From Nematostella vectensis (taxonomy: Eukaryota; Cnidaria; Anthozoa; Actiniaria; Edwardsiidae), in NCBI RefSeq assembly GCF_932526225.1, contig NC_064038.1, positions 9,609,070-9,673,069 of the forward strand: a DNA stretch of 64,000 nt. The letters are read 5' to 3'. Shown one piece after another: positions 9,801 through 18,001 of the stretch. The notes beneath the pieces are model-generated. The model saw only the letters and a list, made by a program, of their open reading frames with translations, was not told the DNA's origin and did not search any database. The stretch's first letter is position 1; the number at the start of each line of letters is the position of its first letter. The translations under genes and the position numbers were made by a program.

Positions 9801-10358
9801 ATGGACCCGAAAAACGTCCCATTTAACGCTCTCATCGTGGGCCCGACGTCATGCGGGAAGACCCAATTCGTAGTGGACCGGCTGCACGGCCCTTTCCGGG
9901 GCAAGTTTGACTATATCGTACTCGTGTGCCCTACCTTTGTCTACAACAAAACATACGACGGCTTCGGCGAGGGCGACAATCGTCTGTTTGTCATCGCACC
10001 TGAGGCGGGTCAAATCGACATACTGTTGAGGTTTGTCTCCGCTCTCTTCGAAGGCACTAATACGCTAATCATACTCGACGACTGTGCGGCCTCGAAAGAC
10101 GTAAAGAGGCGCTCTGACCAGCTCGTCAACTTGGCGTTCAGCGCGCGCCACGTGGGTATTAGCGTGTGGGTGATCACGCAGCAGCTCACCAGCATCACGA
10201 AGCCGTTCCGCGAGAACATCGCGGCCCTGGTGGTCTTCTATACCCCGAGCAAGGCGGACATGAAAGCTATCCTGCATGACTACGGCGCGGAGCTCTCAGA
10301 AGAGAAGATGAAAGAGTACATGAAGGCCCTCAAGACGAAAAAGTTAGAGTTTTGTTAG
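9801..10358 (+). CDS. FtsK/HerA-type DNA-packaging ATPase (185 aa)
   Basis: Walker A GPTSCGKT is at residues 14-21 and Walker B LIILDD at 89-94. A polar sensor-like ITQQLTS lies at 125-131, within a short P-loop domain of the A32/FtsK-HerA superfamily used by Polintons, virophages and NCLDVs to pump genome DNA into capsids. It starts 20 bp after the capsid gene. The 3' end is damaged: the 11 bp TTAGAGTTTTG is present twice in tandem (10344-10354 and 10355-10365). The second copy shifts the frame and brings in the TAG that ends the ORF, so the protein is probably short of its last residues. The catalytic core is intact. Confidence 0.9.
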   Translation: MDPKNVPFNALIVGPTSCGKTQFVVDRLHGPFRGKFDYIVLVCPTFVYNKTYDGFGEGDNRLFVIAPEAGQIDILLRFVSALFEGTNTLIILDDCAASKDVKRRSDQLVNLAFSARHVGISVWVITQQLTSITKPFRENIAALVVFYTPSKADMKAILHDYGAELSEEKMKEYMKALKTKKLEFC

Positions 10359-10478
10359 AGTTTTGCTTGCGTCAACCACACACCATCGCCCTAGTTGAAC
10401 GGTAACCACCGCCCTAGGGCATAACGTGTGTGTGCACATATACGTACGTATACACACGTGTTGCACCTTAGCCACGAC

Positions 10479-11090
10479 ATGATGAGCGACGAATACGAGA
10501 GTCTTCTTGAGGGGGGCGCCGCAGGCCTCCCGGCCGTCGAGTCGTTGGACTGCTCGACGCATCCTGCCGGAACGGCAACCGGAGGTGAGCAAACTGAGAT
10601 AGCAGACGCGAGGGAGAAACTCGCGATTCTCGTAGCCTCGGGGAAGTCGAGAGAAATGGTAGGTAAGGCCCTGACTCACGACGACGTCAAACGCATGAGC
10701 GCCGAGGAGGTGAGGAAGTACGAGAGGCGATACGAGACCGCTCTAGCCAGCCGGACTACAGACGCCCTGGCAGACAGCTTTCTGAAGCTTACGACCAAGC
10801 TAGTAGGCATGGCGCTGCCGATCGACAGTGTGGTCGATCTTCACAATGACCTAGTGTCCGACTACATCATCAACAACGAGCTCCGCACATTGTGCGGAAG
10901 CCTGTCTTTACGCTGCGGTCGTTTGATGGCTTTAGCCACCGGGGCGTTACACATAGCACGTCACGTGAACACCGCCGGAACGGCAAGCGCCGATGAGCGG
11001 TGTCAACGCGAGGTAGCAGCCGCGGACTCACCAGCGGTTTGCCTGCCGAAACGGCATACGGACAGCGGCGAGTCTGCCATCCCAGAGTAG
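10479..11090 (+). CDS. Polinton hypothetical helical protein (about 203 aa)
   Basis: The start was placed at ATG 10479, just after an alternating Pu/Py tract, with a second ATG directly behind. The N-terminal ~45 residues are low-complexity. The remainder is helical: REKLAILVASGKSREMVG, HDDVKRMSAEEVRKYERRY, then a hydrophobic SFLKLTTKLVGMALPIDSV and SLSLRCGRLMALATGALHIA. It lies downstream of the ATPase in the plus-strand gene block. A virion or DNA-binding role is possible; no known domain is recognised. The C-terminal ~45 residues are composition-biased and may be derived. Confidence 0.6.
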   Translation: MMSDEYESLLEGGAAGLPAVESLDCSTHPAGTATGGEQTEIADAREKLAILVASGKSREMVGKALTHDDVKRMSAEEVRKYERRYETALASRTTDALADSFLKLTTKLVGMALPIDSVVDLHNDLVSDYIINNELRTLCGSLSLRCGRLMALATGALHIARHVNTAGTASADERCQREVAAADSPAVCLPKRHTDSGESAIPE

Positions 11091-11171
11091 ACGTCCATTT
11101 GAAAGCTCGCCACTTCTTCTACCACTTGGTACCAAGTAGTTGACACCGCGTGTGTGTTGACACACACACAA

Positions 11172-11755
11172 ATGGAGGAACCTCAAGGAAGTACTAGTGC
11201 CCAGCCTGCCGGAACGTCAGCGGAACCTGACAAACAACACCATCAAGAACCTGCACGTACGCCTTCGGCGTTGGCGGAGAGAATAACGAGCCCCGAACCG
11301 CCCGCGACCCGACCTAAACACCCTGGACGAGTCGAAGCTGGAAGGCGCTTGGCAAAGTGGAACCGAATTAACAGAGCGAAGAAAGAGGCACTTCGTGTCG
11401 TGCAGTCGCCGGTGGCCCCGGGGCCGAGCGAGCCGCAGGGCTTGCGCGCGCGCGCCGAAGGCATACACACACCAGCCCCGGAAAGCAACTCTGCTTGGTC
11501 GGCTAGTCGGTTATCGGGGTCGCTGGTCTTCTAGTGTCATTGATCGGCCTCTACACACGTAGGCAGGAGCTGGCTGCCGCGTTCACTCGTACGCCAGCTG
11601 TTAACCAGCGAGCTACCGATCCGCATGCTACCGAAGGTACCGACGGCGTGACTCCGCCCGCAAGGCCGCCGCTGGCGGCCGCACAGCAGTCCAAGGATCG
11701 CGTTCCGGCGACAGCGCTTCGCGCTCCCGGATCTCGGCTGTTATCCATGGAGTAA
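11172..11755 (+). pseudogene. Polinton basic protein with C-terminal membrane helix, frameshifted
   Basis: The frame starting at ATG 11172 (after ACACACACAAA) encodes a Pro/Ser/Thr-rich N-terminus, then a basic block HPGRVEAGRRLAKWNRINRAKKEALR, and stops at about 11534. A second frame, open from 11507 to 11755, starts with a clear hydrophobic helix VIGVAGLLVSLIGLYTRR followed by a Pro/Ala-rich tail. Basic block then transmembrane helix then tail looks like one membrane protein whose reading frame was broken between about 11460 and 11507, where a (GC)n CGCGCGCGCC stretch lies close by. Function unknown. Confidence 0.5.
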
Positions 11756-11815
11756 GCAAACATTTAAACACAAGGGCCCCACCCATATCCGCACGTCCGT
11801 GCATACGCATATATA

Positions 11816-12040
11816 ATGTCGACGACGCAGCAGAGCAAGATTACAAAGACCGTCACCGACGCCGCAGTCATAACCGGCCTCGTCGCCGGTATCGGCTGGG
11901 TTGGGCGCAAGGTCTTGCGCGAAGACTTCACCAAAGACCCCTCCGCGAACGCCATGAACTACGCAAAAATGACTGCCGCCGTTGCAGGTGCTGTCGCTTT
12001 GAAGGGTTACCTTGAGGACCAGAAGATCCTGCCCATCTAG
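11816..12040 (+). CDS. Small Polinton membrane protein (74 aa)
   Basis: Short intact gene starting directly after GCATACGCATATATA. Two hydrophobic segments (about residues 15-32 and 48-62) are separated by a polar loop FTKDPSANAMNYAK, and the end is YLEDQKILPI. The tight, motif-like composition suggests a conserved small membrane or virion protein, not a chance ORF. I recall similar short proteins in cnidarian Polinton-type elements but no function. Confidence 0.65.
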   Translation: MSTTQQSKITKTVTDAAVITGLVAGIGWVGRKVLREDFTKDPSANAMNYAKMTAAVAGAVALKGYLEDQKILPI

Positions 12041-12119
12041 TAGTGTACTGTGGTACATGTATTAGACTCGTGCGCGCTTTGCGCATACACACAGCACGCG
12101 AAGTGTGCTTCGCACAAAC

Positions 12120-12547
12120 ATGGCCTCTATCGCGATTTTGGTTGGCGGCGCCGTCCTAAACGCGACTGCATTCGTTGGTGGCAACTACCTCGCAAAGTTC
12201 CTGTCGAACGATGAGAGCCCCGCCTTAGCTGAGAAGGAGAGGCACGACAAGGCCCTAGAGAAATACCAACAAGACTATGGACGCTACCAACAGCGGCGAC
12301 AAAAAATCCTCGATTGTCAAGCTCAAAGTCGCGAGATAGGGTCCCTCGCAAAGCAGAACTTCACCGACACCGACTACGCGCTCAAACTCTACAACCAGAC
12401 CCGGCCGAAACAATCCCTGAAGTGTCGATGCGGGCCCCCGAGCTGTCCGACTACTACATCCCCAGCAAAACGCAGAAGAACGCCGAGTTCGCGTACATTG
12501 GCGCCGGCGCTCTCGCCATCGGCTACGCAGCTAGCCGCTTGCTGTGA
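12120..12547 (+). pseudogene. Small Polinton membrane protein, frameshifted once
   Basis: The ATG at 12120 opens a frame with an N-terminal hydrophobic helix (IAILVGGAVLNATAFVGG), then a charged helix rich in Lys/Gln/Tyr with NFTDTDYALKLYNQ. Near 12405-12420 the sensible reading moves to the second frame, which continues with ELSDYYIPSKTQKN and ends with a second hydrophobic helix AYIGAGALAIGYAASRLL at TGA 12545-12547. The original frame runs on into arginine/serine-rich nonsense. A two-helix membrane protein with one indel is the simplest reading. It is flanked by the alternating Pu/Py tracts. Confidence 0.6.
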
Positions 12548-12591
12548 TGCAGCTGCCCGTTCCGGCGTCTAGGCGGCCTTTTCCATGCTGC

Positions 12592-12619
12592 GCGTATACG
12601 TATACGTACGTATACGTAG
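12592..12619. promoter_or_regulatory. Alternating Pu/Py palindrome before the integrase gene
   Basis: GTATACGTATACGTACGTATACG precedes the integrase region. It is self-complementary and could form a cruciform or Z-DNA. It is the best example of the motif that precedes the plus-strand genes of this element. Confidence 0.5.
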
Positions 12620-12678
12620 ATGATTGCGGACCGAGCGCTTCGTGCAGCAGACGGCATCTGCCTGTTGGAGACTGATAC

Positions 12679-13326
12679 ATGCGTTGCAACGCCAAACTTC
12701 CCAAGGGCTCAGCCTCCATAGATCGAGTGCGCAAGTGGGTAAGCTCGCAGCCCGTCGGGGGCTACACACAGACGCCCCCTCCTCCGACTACCTACGCTCA
12801 CTTCTCGGAGCAGATACCAAACCGTATCCACCTGTCGGACCTGCTATTCTTGCCAACTGACCGCGGTTACAAGTATGCCCTGACTGTCGTTGACGTTGCT
12901 TCACGATATAAAGCCGCCCGCCCACTGAGGACTAAGAGCGCGGCCGTCGTCTCCCGCGAACTCTCTGGCATCTATGCAGAGGGACCTCTCACATGGCCTA
13001 AAGTCCTCATGGTTGATGACGGCACGGAGTTCAAGGGTGCTACCACAAAGCTCCTAACAGACCACGGGGTGGAGGTCCGACGGGCTGAGCCAGGGCACCA
13101 CAGGAACCAAGCTTTCGCCGAGTCTTTCCATCACTGGCTGGCACAGCGCCTATTCCGTGCGCAGTACTCGAAGGAGCTTGCATCCGGCAAGACAAACCGC
13201 GAGTGGGTTACTGCTTTGCCAACCGTCATCTCGGACATAAACGCAACGAAGACTCGCATGACTGGCTTTGCGCCTAAGTACGACATAAACCTGAGGCGCG
13301 TGCCTCTCAAAGCCGAAAAGCCTCCC
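12679..13326 (+). CDS. Retroviral-type DDE integrase, likely C-terminally truncated
   Basis: The core has HLSDLLFLP (Asp54), an intervening YKYALTVVDVASRYK, then KVLMVDDGTEF (Asp113) and NQAFAESFHH (Glu148). The spacing of about 34 residues between the second Asp and the Glu fits the rve/DD35E fold. It would insert the linear element by strand transfer and create the 6 bp duplication. The N-terminal zinc-binding region is not evident, and the first ATG used here (12679) may be internal: upstream sequence is open in another frame from 12620. The recognisable part ends near 13320 without a chromodomain or usual C-terminal domain. The frame then reads through a hairpin and into antisense PolB, stopping at 13470, so the true end was probably lost in a deletion. 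Confidence 0.8.
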
Positions 13327-13357
13327 TTAAAGGACTCCAATGATGGAGTCCTTTTTT
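13327..13357. terminator. Hairpin between the convergent integrase and PolB genes
   Basis: AAAGGACTCCA, a four-base loop and TGGAGTCCTTTTTT form a perfect 11 bp stem followed by T residues, exactly where the two convergent genes meet. It may be a shared 3'-end signal, or the scar of the deletion that removed both gene ends. Confidence 0.5.
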
Positions 13358-15229
13358 CCCTCGCCGCGGCCATGGCGAGGTCACCCGAGTCTAACAGGTC
13401 CTTGAGCTCTGGCGTGGTGATCCAGCCCTCGTTTTGTTCCAAGTGCTTCCCTACCCTCCCGGAAGTGTAGGGGTGGCAGGCCTCAGAGAACCCCCACTCG
13501 ATCAGCTGAATGGCCCCGGTCAGTTGAAGAACCTCGCTCAATGGCCGTCCCGCAACATCCGCGATACGATACACGTTCGTAGGGAAGCCGTATTTCCGTA
13601 CCAAATCAATGGCGTCCGAGGCGCCGCCGAAGACGCTGTCCTCGCATCCTAGGTACGCCGCACGCATGTCGATGTGCGCATGAGGCTGCGCCCCTAAGTT
13701 TTCCTTGCTATTCCACACTTTGGACTCAACCTGCGCCGCTCGCCAGACGTCCCTGTATTTAAGAGGCGTTGGCCTGATGTTCTCTCTTTGGGTCCACTTC
13801 TTGAAGCGATACCCTATTGCGCCGTCCATCGAGTGCGTAGCTTCGGTGTACTCTTGGTAGGCTGGGTGATCATCAGGGAGCCATTGAGGATCATGTCCAG
13901 TCTCGTATGTAAACGCCCTGTCGATAGCCGCCCGTCCTGTCCCGACCGGTACAGTTTGCCTTCGTGCGTGACTATAACACGCCCACACAGCAAGACCCTC
14001 GTGTTTCTGGGGATCGCCCTGTTTATGAAGCGGATGAGCACCTCTCGCGCCTTCGCCTCGCGAGTCTTTGTGGCGGCACTGGTGGCGCGAGGCGCTGCCT
14101 CCCCCTGGCATAACGAACGAAGCTCCCTCTCAGCCTCGAAGTCTAGGCCGTGGACGCTCGCAATCGCAGGTGGTTCAGTCGGAAGCTCCGCCCAGGCGTG
14201 GTTATTGTGGAAAGGGATGCGGATTTGTGTGTACCCCCTCTCGTACTTCCCCGAGTCCCACAGGACGTTACCCAGGGCGTCCACGGCTACTAGCTTTATC
14301 CCGAGCTTCTTTTCCATCTCAAAGAGGTCTTCTTTGGTGCATCCTGTAGTGGCCAGCTTCTTGTCGAATCGCTCGAGGATCTTGCCTCGTGTCTTGGTTA
14401 GACCAAGGGAGCGCGAGGTGCCGCGATTCCTCAAGAAGTCGGCAACATAGCTCACAACACAGTTAACGAAGGCGTCACTCCCCTCTCGCTCAAACATTGG
14501 CCCAGGCTCACCATTTCGCTCAGGTAGAGGGCGAAGCTCGTATCTCAAGTAGACGAGGTACTCTCGTCCTTTCTCCCAAATACCCGCATCGATGCCTTCC
14601 AGGGCACCGACTGCGATTTGGCCCCCTCTTTTGACTAACGACCCACCGATCTTGTGCTCCGAGCGCCCTTTCTCCTCTGTGATTGGCGCCAATGGCTCTG
14701 CGGGGGCCTTACCAACGACCGTAAAGAGTCTGTAACGCCGGTCGGGGTCCACCATCTCGAGCACTAGCGGAAGCACTGCGTTCGCCCGCAGAGACTCTCG
14801 CTCGTGCGAGACCCACCACACCGAGCCGTCGTCATTAATATCAGGCCCCCGCACAACCGGCTTTAGAGCAATGACACCTGTTCCACCAAGATCTCGTATC
14901 TCCTGGTAAACACTAGCGCTTATGTCTTGGCCCCGTAGAGTAGCATCCACGCTTGGGAACCGAAGATGGGCGCCGCCGACGAAGAGAGAGTAGTACTTCT
15001 CGGGGTCTAAGCTCTCTGGGCCCTCTTGCCGTCGTCCCGGCAGCAGAGGGTCGAACTCGCGCCAGACCTCCTCCGTCCACACCTTCTCCGGTACGAGCGG
15101 CTTAAGCAGCCTGTGTTTGACATCGTCGGGGATGTCCTCGTCCAGGATGTTCTGGACCAGCCCTGCCAGTACGGCGGGCGCCTCTTTGTCACGCATGCTA
15201 TCGAGAATCTCCTCTATATAAGCGTCCAT
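13358..15229 (-). pseudogene. Protein-primed-type DNA polymerase B, frameshifted and truncated
   Basis: The gene starts at ATG 15229 on the minus strand. Its first frame runs to about 13900 (about 440 residues) and includes an acidic N-terminus and a FHNNHAWAELP element (about residue 345). A frameshift between about 13890 and 13930 moves the sense reading to a second frame, which contains HIDMRAAYLGCED near 13670. This resembles polymerase motif A, with a catalytic Asp followed by S/A-x-Y. Similarity fades at about 13380. Motifs B and C of the palm are absent from the window, so roughly the last third or more of the polymerase is deleted. The continuation of the frame to 13131 is antisense to the integrase and not credible. 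The gene would have replicated the linear genome from the TIRs; this copy cannot encode an active enzyme. Identification is by partial motif and position. Confidence 0.6.
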
Positions 15230-15230
15230 G

Positions 15231-15490
15231 TTTGGGTATACCCTGTGCCACCCAATCTCCGACTGCCCGTATCACAACCGGCGGGACGAGTGTTCGGGTA
15301 TGACCCGTGCCACCCAGTCTCTAATTGCCCGTATCGCAGCCGGCGGGACGAGCGTTTGGGTATGCCTTGTGCCACCCAACCCCTAATCGCCCGTACCGCG
15401 GGCCGCGGTGTCGGACAGGACGTTTGGGTATGCCTTGTGCCACCAAGTATCAATTGCCCGTGCCGCGGGCTGCGATGTCAGACAGGACGA
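15231..15490. repeat. Four tandem 62-68 bp repeats upstream of PolB
   Basis: Units start at 15231, 15293, 15355 and 15423, each opening TTYGGGTATG and containing GTGCCACC and a TTGCCCGTA/TGCC-type core. They lie directly 5' of the polymerase start codon (minus strand). They may be promoter or replication repeats or a local expansion. The sequence is partly open in several frames, but no protein is inferred. Confidence 0.75.
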
Positions 15491-15788
15491 GTGCGAACCA
15501 TTTCCGAGCGCGCCTCTCGACGCCACGCATCCTCTGCCCTACACGATTCGCTCCGCAGGGGCGGCACAACCGCGTCTCCAACCGAGTCCCTATGCCGCAG
15601 ATCCTGCACGGCACGGGGAGGGGGATGCCCTTACGGAGCCTTTGGAGGTGCACCTTGCAGAAGGTGTCAATGCGCCTTCGGCCGCACGTGTTTGCGTGAC
15701 CGACCTTTAGCCACCCGCAATAATCCTTTCCGCACCTCATCCTTCGAACGCTCGGTATACCACAGGACAGACGGATGTCTAATTGCAA
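15450..15788 (-). CDS. Small cysteine-rich zinc-binding protein of the Polinton (about 112 aa)
   Basis: Minus-strand ORF with ordered cysteines: CGKDYC, then C at about residue 34, FCKVH, PCRICG and LCRPCG, separated by basic residues. The C-x2-C and C-x2-H pairs suggest two zinc ribbons. The C-terminal end (ERRARKW) is basic. Position next to the right TIR and upstream of PolB suggests an early regulatory gene. The start could also be the second Met, at MRCGKDY. The last residues overlap the repeat array at 15423-15490. Family resemblance is recalled only loosely. Confidence 0.5.
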   Translation of the reverse strand: MQLDIRLSCGIPSVRRMRCGKDYCGWLKVGHANTCGRRRIDTFCKVHLQRLRKGIPLPVPCRICGIGTRLETRLCRPCGANRVGQRMRGVERRARKWFALVLSDIAARGTGN

Positions 15789-15798
15789 GTCCTTGGGG

Positions 15799-16061
15799 GC
15801 CCTAATTAATTATTCATTACGTGAAACGCGCCCGGCCTACATGAACAATTGCCAAAAGCTTATGTACGTGAAATCGATTTGGCCTACATTAGCAATCGCC
15901 AAAAGCTCATGTACGTAAAATCGATTTGGCCTACATTAGCTTTTGCCGATTGTTTATGTACGTGAGGCGTTATCTGCCTGATATATAGAGACGGGGCTGG
16001 GAGGCCCAGAGGGGCGATTCGCGCCTCCCAGGCCGTTTCACTGAAACCCCCCGGTCCCCCC
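15799..16061 (-). repeat. Right terminal inverted repeat
   Basis: This is the reverse complement of 4133-4397, with small differences. It carries the same CGATTTGGCCTACAT subrepeats and ends in CCGTTTCACTGAAACCCCCCGG and a C run. Confidence 0.85.
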
Positions 16062-16067
16062 ATATTA
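16062..16067. repeat. Right target-site duplication ATATTA
   Basis: Identical to 4127-4132, immediately after the last base of the right TIR. Confidence 0.85.
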
Positions 16068-16118
16068 TCCTAATGTACCTGTATTGGTATTTATTGGAAT
16101 AAAGTTATTATTATTATT
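16068..16118 (+). mobile_element. LINE 3' end with (TTA)n tail, continuation of 3540-4126
   Basis: The short stretch TCCTAATGTACCTGTATTGG..., then GGAATAAAG and (TTA)n, is what one expects of a LINE 3' UTR ending in a short microsatellite. It directly continues the LINE interrupted at 4126. Confidence 0.6.
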
Positions 16119-17800
16119 ACCAAATTACATGAGAAAACATACGCGCGCGCTAAACCGGTTCCCGTCTTCATTTCCTCTTAGTTATTGCTGAAGAACGTTG
16201 CGTGCTTACAACTTTTACCGTCATCTTTATATCTCAACCTGGTAGTCAAATGGTTATTTAACTTCAGCAAACAAATCTGCTATTTCCAGTTTTTGGAGTA
16301 TTGCAAAATTTAGCAGATATTTTTTAGTGCGCGCGCGCTGCATTCGCAATCAAGAATGACGACATTCTCACGAGCGCGCGCTGTTTTTGAAACCTACAAC
16401 AAAACGATATTTTCTTTTTTTGCATACAATTCTAGACTTTTAAACTATTCTTCGCTTCATTGTGGGTAGCATTGCAATAGAAAAAACCTCGCCAATATTT
16501 TGTGGTATTGCCGTCTCTGAATTTTAACGGATTTAAGGAAAATACGTTGTTTCAGATTTTCCCGCCAAAACTTGGAATTATTTGCTCGATTCAATCTCCT
16601 TTCGCACGGCCAGGAAAATTTTCAAAGATCTGTAGAAAATTCAAATTTAACACATTGACCCCTCAACCGGCCTGTACCGGCTTTGGGAAGTACCCACAAC
16701 CCAAAAAATTCATAAATGCAAAATAAACACAACAAGATGAAGATACTCAGGCATCAGTCTAAGGGATAAATGGTCTTGCAGATATACATCCAACCAAGGT
16801 GTTGGCATCTACTCTTAAGCCAAATAATAGCACAGGTTCTTTGACAAATCTCAAATCGAACAAGGAGAAAAAAGCAGAATCACCCCTCTCAATAAAACGC
16901 TCAAAATACCACACAAGGGAGAGAGATCAGCAAACACAGCTTAAGACACAAATAGATACCTTTATTCTGATCCTCCAGGTACATTTCCATGGCCTCAAAA
17001 CACAATGTCCACTCCTTGAAGGCTTGTACAACCACGAAGATGTCTTTACGTATTGCAAAGCATTCTGGGAGATCCAGGGGAAAGTTCACGAGGGGAGGGC
17101 CAGTCAACACTCCTCTCCCCAAAGTCAGATGGTTTTTTATAAGTCTTTTCACCCCGAAGCCAAACAAATCAATTCCAGGTCATACAGACCCAGAATAGCA
17201 GTGTAAACAATTTTGGAATCAATTTGGTTCCAGAAAAGACAGCACTTAGGAGAGCTGTGGTGATTCATTAGAAAATTATTTTCTCATCCAGGCAAAGCCA
17301 AACAAGAAAAAATCATCATGAATCCACCTTTGCTTGCAAAGCAATCAATTATGCCCCAAAAGACTTCATGATGTCCTGAGACACTCTCCTAATGTGCTCA
17401 TAGCTGTATTTTTGATGAAAAATACAAGCATCCATCAACTTGTGCTGGCTTCAGCACAACGACGAGGGATTAAAAGCGGGTACCGCAAAGCACTGTTGGA
17501 AAGCTTGGATACCGCTGACTAGGTGCAGCCGTGTTTGACTTTGACGGGTTGTATAAAACTCAGAATAGGGGGGGAGGTATCTGTTTTCAGTCTGTTTTTT
17601 GTAAATTCAGCTCAAAAATAGCCGGGAGTCAATGGGTTAAATCAAATTCCCTTTTCAGAATTTGAAAGTTTATCTATGCTTTGTTTTGGCTAGATTGATA
17701 TAAGTGAAAGGTTTTAAGGTAGGGTAGGCATTTCGTAGTGTCATTTAATGATGATATACAAAAAATGCTGAAGAGACCTCAAAGCGGTTGTTGCTCGTGT
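16119..17800. other. Non-coding, no gene recognised
   Basis: AT-rich DNA with CGCGCGC alternations at about 16143, 16330 and 16374. Open frames are short and lack recognisable domains. An AATAAA signal for the H1 gene is at 17803-17808 on the minus strand. Confidence 0.4.
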
Positions 17801-18001
17801 GTTTATTCGTCCAAATCCAATTTATACATGAATGGGTTTTGAAAGTCCGATGATTCACAATGACATTGTTTACGAAGGCACAGCAACTTCTCCCTCGTTT
17901 AAAAACACATTTCTATACAGAATGCTATATTACAAAAATGTAAAAATAAAAATAAAATCTATATGTACACGTTGCTAACCGAGCAAATTTAGAGTTCGTT
18001 G

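Larger units (their letters stand above)
4133..16061. mobile_element. Polinton/Maverick (adinto-like) endogenous virus-like element
   Basis: This 11,929 bp unit is bounded by ~264 bp terminal inverted repeats and a 6 bp target duplication. It encodes a DDE integrase, an FtsK/HerA-type packaging ATPase, a protein-primed-type PolB remnant, a probable major capsid protein and a probable minor capsid (penton) protein, which is the Polinton gene set. Base composition is clearly more GC-rich than the surrounding host DNA. Several genes carry stops, frameshifts or truncations, so this copy is not autonomous. I saw no adenain-like cysteine protease, which most Polintons have. The element sits inside the 3' tail of a LINE. 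Presence of TIRs, TSD, integrase and ATPase is seen directly. The placement within the Polinton/adintovirus group is inference. Confidence 0.85.

Noticed and set aside
13131-13326. Continuation of the PolB frame antisense to the integrase
   Set aside because: The plus strand there encodes conserved integrase residues; the antisense reading has no polymerase motifs.
16799-17206. 135-codon plus-strand ORF and its minus-strand counterpart
   Set aside because: No recognisable domain, no splice or promoter context, and composition of non-coding DNA; left as unannotated.
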